Assembly (NCBI GenBank): GCA_001800245.1
Contig: MGVA01000064.1
Location: 1-42,835 of the forward strand
Source of the DNA: Elusimicrobia bacterium RIFOXYA12_FULL_51_18
GTDB taxonomy: Bacteria; Elusimicrobiota; Elusimicrobia; Elusimicrobiales; UBA9959
Reading direction: 5' to 3'
Length of the DNA stretch: 42,835 nucleotides
This document shows positions 24,955 to 33,628 of this stretch, piece after piece. Under the pieces are notes generated by a model. The model was not told where the DNA came from. It saw nothing but the letters and a program-made list of their open reading frames with translations, and searched no databases. The translations under genes were made by a program, and so were the position numbers. How positions within the stretch are numbered: position 1 is the stretch's first letter; every line of letters begins with the position of its first letter.

Positions 24955-26364
24955 TCACGTCATTTTTCGTATTTTCCAGCTTAATCGTATCATTTCGCCC
25001 CAGCCCATGGCCCGGCTCACCCGGTAGGTGCTGAAAAGATCGTAATCATTCAACAGTTTGAACACGAAGTTGTGGGGAAGGCATATAAGCATTCTTATCA
25101 GAGGGATAAGAGAGGGGAACTTCACTCCAAGAAAAGCTATCTTGTGCAGATTCACTATCTCCCGCTTATGGCTGAGCCTGACGGGCGTATCGTAGGAATA
25201 ATGACTAAACGACTCCGTACGGCCTTTTTCAAACAGGTCATGCTCCACCATATAATCCCAGAGTTCCGTTTTGACTATCGGCTGATAAATTGTAGGGGCT
25301 ATGCTGTCCGACCCGATTCGTCCGAGCAGTTCCACGGTGCTTACCGCCTCATCCAATGTTTCCCCGGGCAGCCCAAACATTACGTACGAGATGAACTTTA
25401 TATTGTGCCGGCGCAGCAGCGCGGCTCCGCGTATTATCTGTTCGTCAGTCATGTTCCGCTTAAGAACGAGATTACGCAGCTTTTCGCTGCCGCTTTCAAC
25501 GCCCAAAGCCATATAAAAACACCCGGCCTCGGCAAGCTTCCCCACATTTTCCTCCGTCAATTCGTTGAACCGGCCCTGGCAGAAGAACGGCAGAGCTATC
25601 TCTTTGCGATACAGCTCAAGGAATTCCAGGATCCTAGGGTAAAGAGTGAAAGTATCCGCGCAGAAGGACACGGTCTTCATCCCGTATTTTTCCCGCACAT
25701 CTTTTATCTCGCTGATAATATCAGCCGGGCTTCTGAACCTGACGAAGCGGCCTTTCCCGGCGTAGGCCGCGCGCAATTCATGATTGTGGCAGTAAGTACA
25801 GTTATACGGACAACCCCGCCCCACAAGGAACCGCTTGCTGGAAAGCCCGGCCAGCATCGGAGAATCCTTGTAAAATATCTCCCTGTCCAGGTGCGGCAGC
25901 AGGTCCAGATCTTCCACCAGCGGCCTCAATTCATTACGGAATACCCGGCCGCCGGACTTCACGCAGAGATTTTTAATGCCGGTTATATCCTGCCCGGCCT
26001 CAAGACGCCGCGCCAGTTCGAGAAGAGCCTCCTCGCCTTCGCCCATGCAGATTATGTCAACGCCGTCCGTTTCGATGAACTCCGGGAAATAGGTCGGATG
26101 CGGTCCGCCGAAAATGACCGGGATGCCGGCAGCTTTTTTTATTTCCCCGGCCAGCTCCACCGCCCACTTATAATTCATCGAGGTCACGGAAAATCCGACC
26201 AGCAGCGGTGGAGACGCCGCGATAGCGGAAACAATGGAGTCCGATCCGCCCTTCTCATAAATACGCGCTTCGACTCCGTAACCGCTGCGTTTCATGAAAG
26301 CGGAAAGCGCCTGTATCCCCTGATGCTCAAAAACGGAGTCAAGCACGAACAGTATTTTAGCCAT
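24955..26364 (-). CDS. B12-binding radical SAM protein 1
   Basis: 469 residues. A Rossmann-like cobalamin-binding domain (1-125; GFSVTSMNYKWAVELA, VIFGGPHPTYFPE) is followed by the radical SAM core with CPYNCTYC (Cys185, Cys189, Cys192) and a class-typical ALGVESGSEKLR. A helical C-terminal region of about 80 residues ends with basic and aromatic residues. Members of this broad family methylate unactivated carbons or rearrange C-C bonds in lipids, antibiotics or cofactors. The DxHxxG motif of base-off B12 binding is not evident. It sits 24 bases after a related gene. Confidence 0.85.
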   Translation of the reverse strand: MAKILFVLDSVFEHQGIQALSAFMKRSGYGVEARIYEKGGSDSIVSAIAASPPLLVGFSVTSMNYKWAVELAGEIKKAAGIPVIFGGPHPTYFPEFIETDGVDIICMGEGEEALLELARRLEAGQDITGIKNLCVKSGGRVFRNELRPLVEDLDLLPHLDREIFYKDSPMLAGLSSKRFLVGRGCPYNCTYCHNHELRAAYAGKGRFVRFRSPADIISEIKDVREKYGMKTVSFCADTFTLYPRILEFLELYRKEIALPFFCQGRFNELTEENVGKLAEAGCFYMALGVESGSEKLRNLVLKRNMTDEQIIRGAALLRRHNIKFISYVMFGLPGETLDEAVSTVELLGRIGSDSIAPTIYQPIVKTELWDYMVEHDLFEKGRTESFSHYSYDTPVRLSHKREIVNLHKIAFLGVKFPSLIPLIRMLICLPHNFVFKLLNDYDLFSTYRVSRAMGWGEMIRLSWKIRKMT

Positions 26365-26387
26365 ATTATAATATCAGCAGGCCCCGC

Positions 26388-27911
26388 CTATTTCTCTCCG
26401 GAAATAACCGACTCCTCCCGAAGCAGCGAACGAAGCTGCCTGAAGATGAACAGCGGGCCGAGCCCGCGCAGCACACGGAAAAAATAATAAGCCTGGCGCG
26501 CCACCCAGCCCGGAGAGGCAAGTCTTTTGAAGAGCCAGCGGCGCATCGCGGTGACGCGCATGGCCTCGACCCTGTCCAGGTCCAGATAGCGGTGACTTAT
26601 CACCTCACCCGCCTTCCCGTCATACTTATCCCATTCCTTGGTCTTCAGCAGGCCTTCTTTCTCGGCCGCTTCGAAAAACTTCGTGCCGGGGAAAGGCGTG
26701 GCAATGCTCACCTGTATGGTATCCGTGCCCAAGTCCTCAAGGTAAAGCAGCGTTTCTTCGGCGCTGCGTTCGTCCTCACCCAGCAGACCCAGCGCGAAGG
26801 TGGCGTGCGTTTTTATCTTGCCGGCGGCGCACCAGCGCACCACTTCCTTGACCTTCTCCAGATTCACCGGCTTTCCCAGATCCTTTATCATGCGGGAGCT
26901 GCCGGTCTCAACGCCGAACTTTATCCCCACGCAACCGCTCTCGGCCATCAAAGCCACCAATTCCCCGGTGAGGTTTATCGCGTCGCCCATGCACGACCAT
27001 TTCACGTCCAGCTTTTTCTCCATCAGGCCGCGGCACAGTTCCTCAACATGGGCCTTGTTTATCGTGAAATCATCATCGTCGAAATATATTTCTTTAACGC
27101 CATACCGTTTTACCAGCTCCTCCATCTCGGCCAGTACGCGGGCGGAACGAAAAGTTCTGTACTTGCCGTTACCGTACATCACCTGGTTCCACAGACAGAA
27201 ATTGCAGCGGTAAGGGCAGCCTCGCGACGCATGCATCTGCACGGCCGGCCTGTGCTGGCAGAATCCGTCCCAGTAGAGCTCCGGCTCGACGCGCCAGGAA
27301 GCCGGAAACATGTCGTAAGCGGGGGGGGGCAGCTTGTCCAACGGGTCTATCAATGGGCGCGGCGAAGTTTCCAGTAACTCTCCCGCGTTCTTGTAGTTTA
27401 TACCGGCCACCCGGGCCGGATCGCCGTTATCCCTAAGGCACTTAAGCAGCTCCACCAACCCCTCTTCGTACTCACCACGTACCACATAGTCCACGCCGCA
27501 GTTGCCCTTCAGCATCTCTGCGGGATAAACGGAAGAGTGCGGACCTCCCGCTATTACCGTAACGCCGGGATTTAAATCCTTGAGTTTTTTAACAAGAGCC
27601 ATGTCCATGGCTATGGTGGGGGTGGTTGTTTCGAAGAAAACCGCGTCCGGGGCCTCTTTAGAGAAAATCTCCAGGAAGCCCTCCTCTCCAATGTCAAGCG
27701 CCACACAATCCGCAACGGCCACTTCAAAGCCCTCGCGCTTGAGCCAGGCGGTGGAATACGCAAGAAAAAAAGGGAAAGGAAGGTAATGCGGCAGTTCGCC
27801 CTTTTTCTTTATGCCGGAATGCGGCCAGCGGGAACCGGACCGCACGAAATATTTCTCATAACCGCCTTTAAGCGGAAACCTGTACAACGGGTTGAATAAT
27901 AGAATTTTCAT
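26388..27911 (-). CDS. B12-binding radical SAM protein 2
   Basis: 507 residues. The cobalamin-binding domain includes VIAGGPHSSVYPAEM and VVRGEYEEGLVEL. The radical SAM motif is CPYRCNFC (Cys232, Cys236, Cys239), followed by KYRTFRSARVLAEMEEL, IYFDDDDFT and GIKFGVETGS. The wording is close to the PhpK / hopanoid-type B12-dependent radical SAM group, but the substrate is unknown. A good Shine-Dalgarno (aagggcgg) precedes the ATG, seven bases after the epimerase. Together with gene 24955 it probably adds methyl groups or remodels a sugar or lipid built by this cluster. Confidence 0.85.
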   Translation of the reverse strand: MKILLFNPLYRFPLKGGYEKYFVRSGSRWPHSGIKKKGELPHYLPFPFFLAYSTAWLKREGFEVAVADCVALDIGEEGFLEIFSKEAPDAVFFETTTPTIAMDMALVKKLKDLNPGVTVIAGGPHSSVYPAEMLKGNCGVDYVVRGEYEEGLVELLKCLRDNGDPARVAGINYKNAGELLETSPRPLIDPLDKLPPPAYDMFPASWRVEPELYWDGFCQHRPAVQMHASRGCPYRCNFCLWNQVMYGNGKYRTFRSARVLAEMEELVKRYGVKEIYFDDDDFTINKAHVEELCRGLMEKKLDVKWSCMGDAINLTGELVALMAESGCVGIKFGVETGSSRMIKDLGKPVNLEKVKEVVRWCAAGKIKTHATFALGLLGEDERSAEETLLYLEDLGTDTIQVSIATPFPGTKFFEAAEKEGLLKTKEWDKYDGKAGEVISHRYLDLDRVEAMRVTAMRRWLFKRLASPGWVARQAYYFFRVLRGLGPLFIFRQLRSLLREESVISGEK

Positions 27912-27917
27912 CCGCCC

Positions 27918-28988
27918 TTATCCAAACCATTGCCCGACCAGGCTTTCGTTATCTGACGCCCAGCGGCAGATCCTTTCCACCATTTCCGCGGCGGAAAGCG
28001 AAGGCTTCCAGTCCCAGGTCTTTTCAGCCAGCCTGTAATCGGTCACATAATACGGCACATCGTAGGGCCTGGTTTCCCTGACGATAGCCGGAGGAGGGCC
28101 GCCGGCTCCGAGGAATCCGGAGCAGAGCGCGTCCAGCTCCCGAAGGGAAAAAGAGCCGCGCAGCCCGCCGCCGGCGTTTATCACGCGCGGCACGTTCCTG
28201 GACGGAGATGTTATCTGCTTCATAACCAGGGCGGCCACATCGGAAGCATCCATGCAGTCCCGCACTTGCCGCCCGCTGTACCCGATGAACTTGAGCGGTC
28301 TTTTGAGCAGCTTTGAATAGGCCCAGAAGGAGAGTATGCCCTGGTCTATGCGTCCGAATTGCCCCGGTCCGCCTATAACGCCGCAACGGTTTATCCAGAC
28401 CGGGAAGCCGAAGGCGGCGGAGTATTCAAGGGCCAGCAGTTCGGAGGCAGCCTTGCTGGTCCCGTACAGCGAAAGCGGCGGCCTGGTGGAAAAGTCCTCT
28501 GAAACCCCGGCCTTTGAAAAACCGAGCACGGTGGAAGGCGGCACAGGCTCCAGCCTTTCGCCTTTTATCCTGAGCTTTATTGAAAGCAGATCCGATATGG
28601 AATAAACGCGGCTGGTGCTGAGCAGCACTAAGCCGCAGGAATGCCTCTTGCAGTACTCCAGCAGATTTATAGTGCCGGAAAGATTGTTCTCCATCAGCTG
28701 CCGGGAGGAAGTATCGTTCAAGACGCCTGACCCGGCCAACACGGTTGGGTTAGCTGCACAGTCTATCAGCCAATCCGCCGGCGGCAGCGCGTCCACATCG
28801 GCCTGAACGCGGATATCCCCGTGATAAAACTTAGCGCCGACCTTTTTGAGGGCGGCCAGGTTGCTTTCCGAGCCGCGCCTGGAAATATTGTCCAGTCCGC
28901 ATATCTCCGCTCCGGGGAGAGCGTCAGCCAGGAAGGAGGCCGTTCTGAAACCGAGATAACCGCAGATTCCGGTGATCAATATCCGCAT
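27918..28988 (-). CDS. NAD-dependent sugar epimerase/dehydratase, CDP-paratose-epimerase-like
   Basis: 356 residues, extended SDR. NAD-binding TGICGYLG is at 6-13, the CAANPTV segment near 77-83, and catalytic Tyr175 and Lys179 in YGTSK, with Ser/Thr near 124-126. The typical SDR catalytic set is present. INRCGVIGGPGQFGRIDQGI and GRQVRDCMDASDVAAL match the CDP-tyvelose/paratose 2-epimerase group. It would convert a nucleotide sugar for the neighbouring transferases. It overlaps the preceding gene's stop by one base (TAATG), implying coupling and probably joint action of the two paralogues. Confidence 0.82.
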   Translation of the reverse strand: MRILITGICGYLGFRTASFLADALPGAEICGLDNISRRGSESNLAALKKVGAKFYHGDIRVQADVDALPPADWLIDCAANPTVLAGSGVLNDTSSRQLMENNLSGTINLLEYCKRHSCGLVLLSTSRVYSISDLLSIKLRIKGERLEPVPPSTVLGFSKAGVSEDFSTRPPLSLYGTSKAASELLALEYSAAFGFPVWINRCGVIGGPGQFGRIDQGILSFWAYSKLLKRPLKFIGYSGRQVRDCMDASDVAALVMKQITSPSRNVPRVINAGGGLRGSFSLRELDALCSGFLGAGGPPPAIVRETRPYDVPYYVTDYRLAEKTWDWKPSLSAAEMVERICRWASDNESLVGQWFG

Positions 28989-30052
28989 TAAATGCTCCGA
29001 GCTTTCCAGGCTCCGGCTATCTCCGCGAATATTCTGTCCAGCGGCACCGTTATATCCCAGCCCGGGTAATGGGCGCGCATCTTGTCCAGGTTGGAGATGT
29101 AGCAGATATGGTCGCCTTCGCGATTTTTGTCCACGTATTCATAATTCATTTTACGGCCTGTCGCCTGTTCCGCCATATCGAAGGCTTCGAGTATGGAACA
29201 CGAGTTCCCGCGCCCGCCGCCCAGATTATAAACCTCGGCAACGCGCGGCTTATCGATGAACCGATCTATGAATTTAGCCACATCTAGAGAATGTATATTG
29301 TCGCGCACCTGCTTGCCTTTGTAGCCGAACACCTTATACTTGCCGCCGGTAACGTTCACCTTCATGAGGTAGCTCAGGAAACCGTGCAGCTCTACGCCGG
29401 AGTGGTTCGGGCCGGTCAGGCATCCGCCGCGCAGACAGCAGGTCTTCATACCGAAGTAGCGCCCGTATTCCTGCACCATAATGTCGCCGGCCGCCTTGGA
29501 GGCGCCGAAGATGGAATGCTTGGACCTGTCTATCCGGAAATCTTCGGCTATGCCTCGCGCGTAGGCGGGATCATCGTACTCCCAGCGCGTGGACAATTCC
29601 TTCAGTTTTATCTCGTTGGGCGCGTCGCCATAGACCTTGTTGGTGGACATGTGGACAAAAGGCGCATCGGGGGCGCAGCGCCTGGCCGCTTCCAGCATGT
29701 TCAGCGTGCCCACCGCATTCACGTCGAAGTCGTCATAAGGTCTTGAAGCCGCGAGGTCATGGCTTGGCTGCGCGGCGGCATGCACTACCGCGTCCGGTTT
29801 AAGCTCTTCGAAACATTTCAGGACGGCCGCCCGGTCCCGTATATCAACGGGATAGTGCCTGTAATTCGGATATCTGGCGCCCAATTCTTTCTGTCTCCAG
29901 CCGGTATCGCCTCCGGGGCCGAAAAAATCCGCCCGCATATTATTGTCTATCCCGTGCAGGTCATACCCCTTTTCAGCGAAGTAGGAAACCACTTCGCTGC
30001 CTATCAAGCCTCCGGAACCCGTTATCAGTATCCTGTATTTACCTGAAGCCAT
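28988..30052 (-). CDS. NAD-dependent epimerase, CDP-paratose 2-epimerase-like, with Phe at the catalytic Tyr position
   Basis: 354 residues, extended SDR. NAD-binding TGSGGLIG is at 11-18, HAAAQPSHD at 91-99, Ser136/Thr137 in MSTNKVYGD, and FGASK at 182-186, where Phe182 takes the place of the usual Tyr. Lys186 is kept. [20 protein letters not shown] and [17 protein letters not shown] are family-like. I recall that many members of this branch share the Phe, so it may use a different acid/base. It precedes its paralogue and has a gaggaagag ribosome site. Confidence 0.82.
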   Translation of the reverse strand: MASGKYRILITGSGGLIGSEVVSYFAEKGYDLHGIDNNMRADFFGPGGDTGWRQKELGARYPNYRHYPVDIRDRAAVLKCFEELKPDAVVHAAAQPSHDLAASRPYDDFDVNAVGTLNMLEAARRCAPDAPFVHMSTNKVYGDAPNEIKLKELSTRWEYDDPAYARGIAEDFRIDRSKHSIFGASKAAGDIMVQEYGRYFGMKTCCLRGGCLTGPNHSGVELHGFLSYLMKVNVTGGKYKVFGYKGKQVRDNIHSLDVAKFIDRFIDKPRVAEVYNLGGGRGNSCSILEAFDMAEQATGRKMNYEYVDKNREGDHICYISNLDKMRAHYPGWDITVPLDRIFAEIAGAWKARSI

Positions 30053-30062
30053 ATTCTCTTCC

Positions 30063-32357
30063 TCATCTCTTGTCTAAGAGCGATTTAAAATAATCTATCT
30101 GAGCTTTCACATTATAACCATATCGGGCGTATTCCTCGTATTGCTCCAGGCAACTGGCCCACATTTTATTATCTATAAGTACCTTCATGAACATCTCGTT
30201 CTTCCAGTCGTTCTTCGCAAGTTCCTCAAGTATATTGGGGGAATTGCCGTTTGCCTCTCCCGGCAGTACGCTGTAAACGTACACCCCTTCTTTGAAGTTA
30301 ACCAGTTTGACATGATTCTTCCAGAAAACGTCGAATATGTCCCGTTCCCGCCGCGTCCAGTTAAATTCCCGGTAGGTGGCGTTGTTCCTCAGGGCTTCCC
30401 TGTAATTGACAAGCAGATGTGTGATTTTTTCCTTCGACAATATCCCGTAAAAATCATCCGCGTCCCTGGATCTTTTCAAAAATTCCATCAATGGCTGCAG
30501 ATTTGTTTCCACGGAATATGAAATAAAATCCCGTTTTAAATAATAAGGTCTGCTTTCTCCCACAAAGAGGATTTTTGCGTCATCCGGCAGATTTTTATTT
30601 ATCCACCGCAGCTCGGCGTACGGGGGATTCGGGTAGGAAGGCTGGGACACCGAGAGGAAATCGTCCTTAGACGCGCCTTTACCTAAATATCCATCAAGCC
30701 CTAAAGTCCTCGCCACGGAAAAAACAGCCGTAAAATTGAAGACGAACATGGCCGCGGCCAGCGCTTTGAACAGCGTGAAACGCTCGGAAAAGTAATACCC
30801 GGCCCGCCCCAGGCAGACCGAGAGGGCGACAAAAAGCGGCAACAGGTACCTGTAACCGGGCGTGCCCAGATACCAGAAGGCGTATCCGGCGCAGAACATT
30901 AACAGGGAATGTTTGATCTCTCTGTCCATTTTTCTGAACATAAACAGGCATGGCAGCAACAGCAGGAAAACCGGACCGATATAAGTCATAGAATCAACGC
31001 CCGCCATAGTCAGGGTCCAGGGAGAGCGCAGGAAATCGGTAAACTTAAAACCGAACAGATTCAGCGGCGTATTGATCATGCCGCCGCCACCATCGCCCAC
31101 TATTCTAAGATTCTCTCCGCCAAGCACGGCATGAAAGAAGGGGTGGACAGGATTATGCGTGAAAAGATAGTCCTTTAAAAGCCACGGCAGGCTCAGCAGA
31201 AATATTGTTCCGAAAAAAATAGAAAGGTTCTTCACCGAACGGCCCGCGCCGAACTTACGCCATGAATGAACAGCCAGCGAAACGGCAAAGCCCGCCACAC
31301 AGAAAACCGCGGTATATTTCGCGCCCATACAGATCCCGGTGAAAACGGAAAACAGGGCGAACTGGCCGTTATCCCCGGATTTCAGCCAATTGAGATAAGC
31401 GACATACGCCAGAGCGAAAAAGAACGTAACCCCCACATCGTTGCCGCAGGTCCATGAATTCATGGCGAAGATCGGAGTCGCGCATAAAGTCAGAACGGAG
31501 AAAATGGCGGTTTTCGCGTTATAATTTCTTTTGACCGACAGATAGATCAGCAGAACGGTCAACAGGCCGGTAAGAGCGTGTATCATTTTTGCCAGGATCT
31601 CATTACTCAGCGACAAGGCCAACATATAGATCATGGACAGGTTAAGGGGAAAATTAGAGTGGCTGAGAAACCTCATCGGCTCAATTTTATGCTTGAGCAG
31701 ATAGTAATTGGGCGTGGCGAGATGGTAAACCAGGGAATCATAAAACGTTTCCGGCACGAACGCCATTACGCAATTGAGCGCGAGAAACAGCGCTCCCAGC
31801 AATGCCAGAGCTTTCCAGGCGGAATCAAGTTTCCAGATTTCTCCGATCTCGCTTCTCAAAGCGCCGGCTTTGAACGTCCATATCCTGGTCTTAAACGCGG
31901 CAACGGCGCCGCCGGCAAGGAACACGGACAGGATGAGATTTTTGTGAAGCGCGCCCAGGGCGCCGAGCAGCAGCATCAGATAGGCTATAACCCCGAAACC
32001 GAGCCCGATGGAAAAAATGAACCGTTCCGGGTCCGGAGCCGCGATCCTGCAAACGCTCAAAATCCCGCTTCCGATTCCGTAGGATAAGACTATTAGAAGG
32101 ACCAGGAACAGAAGATTCAAGGCGTTGGCCGGAACTACGCCGGCAAAACCGGCGAACACCGCCGGGAAGTCAAAATCCGCCAATCCGGAAATAGGATGTA
32201 AAGGCAGATAATTCCTGCAAACCGCATAGAACCATACCAGCAGGCCGGCAAAAAGTAAAAGCGGCGGAAACCTGAAAACCCCGTCAGGAGAACCGTCCAG
32301 CCCGAGGCTGGCGGCATCCGCCGCTTCCTTTCTTTTGAGCCTGTTTTTTTTCGACAT
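30063..32357 (-). CDS. Large polytopic membrane protein, GT-C glycosyltransferase-like
   Basis: 764 residues. About 12-13 membrane helices fill residues 30-560, followed by a soluble C-terminal domain of about 200 residues. The large loop after the third or fourth helix has [20 protein letters not shown], an acidic/aromatic arrangement like the catalytic loop of GT-C (ArnT/PMT-type) enzymes. GT-C enzymes move sugars from polyprenyl-phosphate carriers to lipid or protein outside the inner membrane. The C-terminal domain includes [17 protein letters not shown], often seen in such proteins. It is the first gene of the glycan block. Confidence 0.7.
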   Translation of the reverse strand: MSKKNRLKRKEAADAASLGLDGSPDGVFRFPPLLLFAGLLVWFYAVCRNYLPLHPISGLADFDFPAVFAGFAGVVPANALNLLFLVLLIVLSYGIGSGILSVCRIAAPDPERFIFSIGLGFGVIAYLMLLLGALGALHKNLILSVFLAGGAVAAFKTRIWTFKAGALRSEIGEIWKLDSAWKALALLGALFLALNCVMAFVPETFYDSLVYHLATPNYYLLKHKIEPMRFLSHSNFPLNLSMIYMLALSLSNEILAKMIHALTGLLTVLLIYLSVKRNYNAKTAIFSVLTLCATPIFAMNSWTCGNDVGVTFFFALAYVAYLNWLKSGDNGQFALFSVFTGICMGAKYTAVFCVAGFAVSLAVHSWRKFGAGRSVKNLSIFFGTIFLLSLPWLLKDYLFTHNPVHPFFHAVLGGENLRIVGDGGGGMINTPLNLFGFKFTDFLRSPWTLTMAGVDSMTYIGPVFLLLLPCLFMFRKMDREIKHSLLMFCAGYAFWYLGTPGYRYLLPLFVALSVCLGRAGYYFSERFTLFKALAAAMFVFNFTAVFSVARTLGLDGYLGKGASKDDFLSVSQPSYPNPPYAELRWINKNLPDDAKILFVGESRPYYLKRDFISYSVETNLQPLMEFLKRSRDADDFYGILSKEKITHLLVNYREALRNNATYREFNWTRRERDIFDVFWKNHVKLVNFKEGVYVYSVLPGEANGNSPNILEELAKNDWKNEMFMKVLIDNKMWASCLEQYEEYARYGYNVKAQIDYFKSLLDKR

Positions 32358-32384
32358 GCAGGTTGCAGACCGGCCCGTTTTTAT

Positions 32385-33509
32385 TTATTTTTCCAGAACT
32401 TCTATATTGGCTCTAGGGATGACCAGCGTCTCTCCGCCGGGCAGATCCACTTCCAGCACGCGCACATGAGACTCGCTGCCGATCTTGGTCAATTCCGGCG
32501 GAAGCGATTTAACGACGCCGATAACGCCGAAATGCGGCTCGCGGATGATGCGCACCGGGTCGCCCGGTTCTATCCAGCCGCGGCCTTCTTCCTTCTTACA
32601 GGTGGTGACGTTTTTCGGGTAGCCGGGAACTATTATCTCCGGCCGCATGACGCCGGCGCGGATCTGCGTGGCTCCGGAAACGGAAGCTTTCTCTCCGTTC
32701 CTTGAGGCCAGCAGTTTAAACGTATATTCGGCCATAGGGATCATGCCGAAACCTTCGGTGACTATAAGCGTAACGCCTACCTTCTCGGTGCCGGTGACGG
32801 CGACTCCGATATCGTAACCCAGCAGCTGGCGGAGGTCCCGATCGTGGATGCCGCCCACCACAATTGCGTGCACGCCAAGCTCCACGGCCCGCTTTATCGT
32901 GGCCAGGCCGGCGTGCCTGCCACCTAGAACTATTTTGCCTTTATGGGTTTCGTTCAGGGCTTCGGCGGGCAGATCTTCGTCGGGGCTGGCCGCAACCACG
33001 GCTATCTCGCCGTTAGTCTCGCCGCCTATGCCGAAAATACCCTGGATGAAGGTGCCCTCGGACTCTACGGTCACTCCAAAATCGGGAGTCACGTCCACTA
33101 CCTTACCCTTGACATACGCCATAATAGGGAGGATCCTGGGAGGTTCGCGCAGCAGGACCTGCCCTGTCAGCATGGAGACGGTTTCAACGGTGCCGTCCAC
33201 GGGGGATTCCACCGAGGTCTTGAACCATTTCAGGAGAGGCTTGTTCTCCGCGATTATCTCGCCTTTTTTAACGGTATCGCCTTCTTTTTTCAGTATAAAG
33301 TTCTGGATCTCTTCCGGGGCTACCGCCAGGCGGTTGGCGATATTTACGGAAAAGACCTTGCCGGGCAGCTGGGTCTGGGCTACCACGTCCAGCGCCTCCA
33401 CCTGCTGTCCCATTCCCACCAATACTTTGCCTGGGATAGGGAGCAGTCTCTTCTTTTTAAGCACCGTGCAGGGAATGACTTTAAGACCAGGTGTGTAAGC
33501 GTGCGCCAT
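32385..33509 (-). CDS. Lipoyl-like/KOW-domain protein, partner of GlmL-like ATPase
   Basis: 374 residues, soluble. Residues 65-125 look like a barrel-sandwich (biotinyl/lipoyl-like) domain: ILKKEGDTVKKGEIIAENK, then SPVDGTVETVS, but with no lysine in the usual MKM attachment position. The middle part (about 185-285) alternates strands and helices (GKIVLGGRHAGLATIKRAVE, AIVVGGIHDRDLRQLLGYD). The C-terminus has a KOW-like segment, GDPVRIIREPHFGVIGVVKS, and ends in strands. I know no function for this combination. It has a strong ggagg site and follows the GlmL-like gene, from which it is separated by a structured 119-bp gap. Confidence 0.7.
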   Translation of the reverse strand: MAHAYTPGLKVIPCTVLKKKRLLPIPGKVLVGMGQQVEALDVVAQTQLPGKVFSVNIANRLAVAPEEIQNFILKKEGDTVKKGEIIAENKPLLKWFKTSVESPVDGTVETVSMLTGQVLLREPPRILPIMAYVKGKVVDVTPDFGVTVESEGTFIQGIFGIGGETNGEIAVVAASPDEDLPAEALNETHKGKIVLGGRHAGLATIKRAVELGVHAIVVGGIHDRDLRQLLGYDIGVAVTGTEKVGVTLIVTEGFGMIPMAEYTFKLLASRNGEKASVSGATQIRAGVMRPEIIVPGYPKNVTTCKKEEGRGWIEPGDPVRIIREPHFGVIGVVKSLPPELTKIGSESHVRVLEVDLPGGETLVIPRANIEVLEK

Positions 33510-33560
33510 AATTCATATCCTCCAGATCAAATTCGACCATACTGTGGTTTGCCTGCCCGG

Positions 33561-33613
33561 ATGCCGGCGCGCGGCGTAAATGAGAGTTTGTGTTTACGCT
33601 GGTAAGCCGGCAT
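33561..33613 (-). other. Two-tier hairpin between GlmL-like and lipoyl/KOW genes
   Basis: The outer stem atgccggc (33561-33568) / gccggcat (33606-33613) encloses gcgtaaa (33574-33580) / tttacgc (33593-33599). Both arms are perfect. Without a T-run it is not a standard terminator. It may set relative expression of the two genes by mRNA processing, or be a mobile palindrome. Confidence 0.6.
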
Positions 33614-33628
33614 GCTTTTACGCCTTCA

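Noticed and set aside
26365..26387. TATAAT directly before the ATG at 26364 as a leaderless promoter
   Set aside because: The box abuts the start codon, so transcription would begin inside the gene; it is more likely chance AT-rich spacer within an operon.
25072..26487. 471-residue frame antisense to the radical SAM genes
   Set aside because: It is long only because of GC-rich codon bias opposite two real genes; the sense strand has full CxxxCxxC proteins with good ribosome sites.
26592..27377. 261-residue antisense frame
   Set aside because: It lies opposite the second B12 radical SAM gene and has no recognisable domain.
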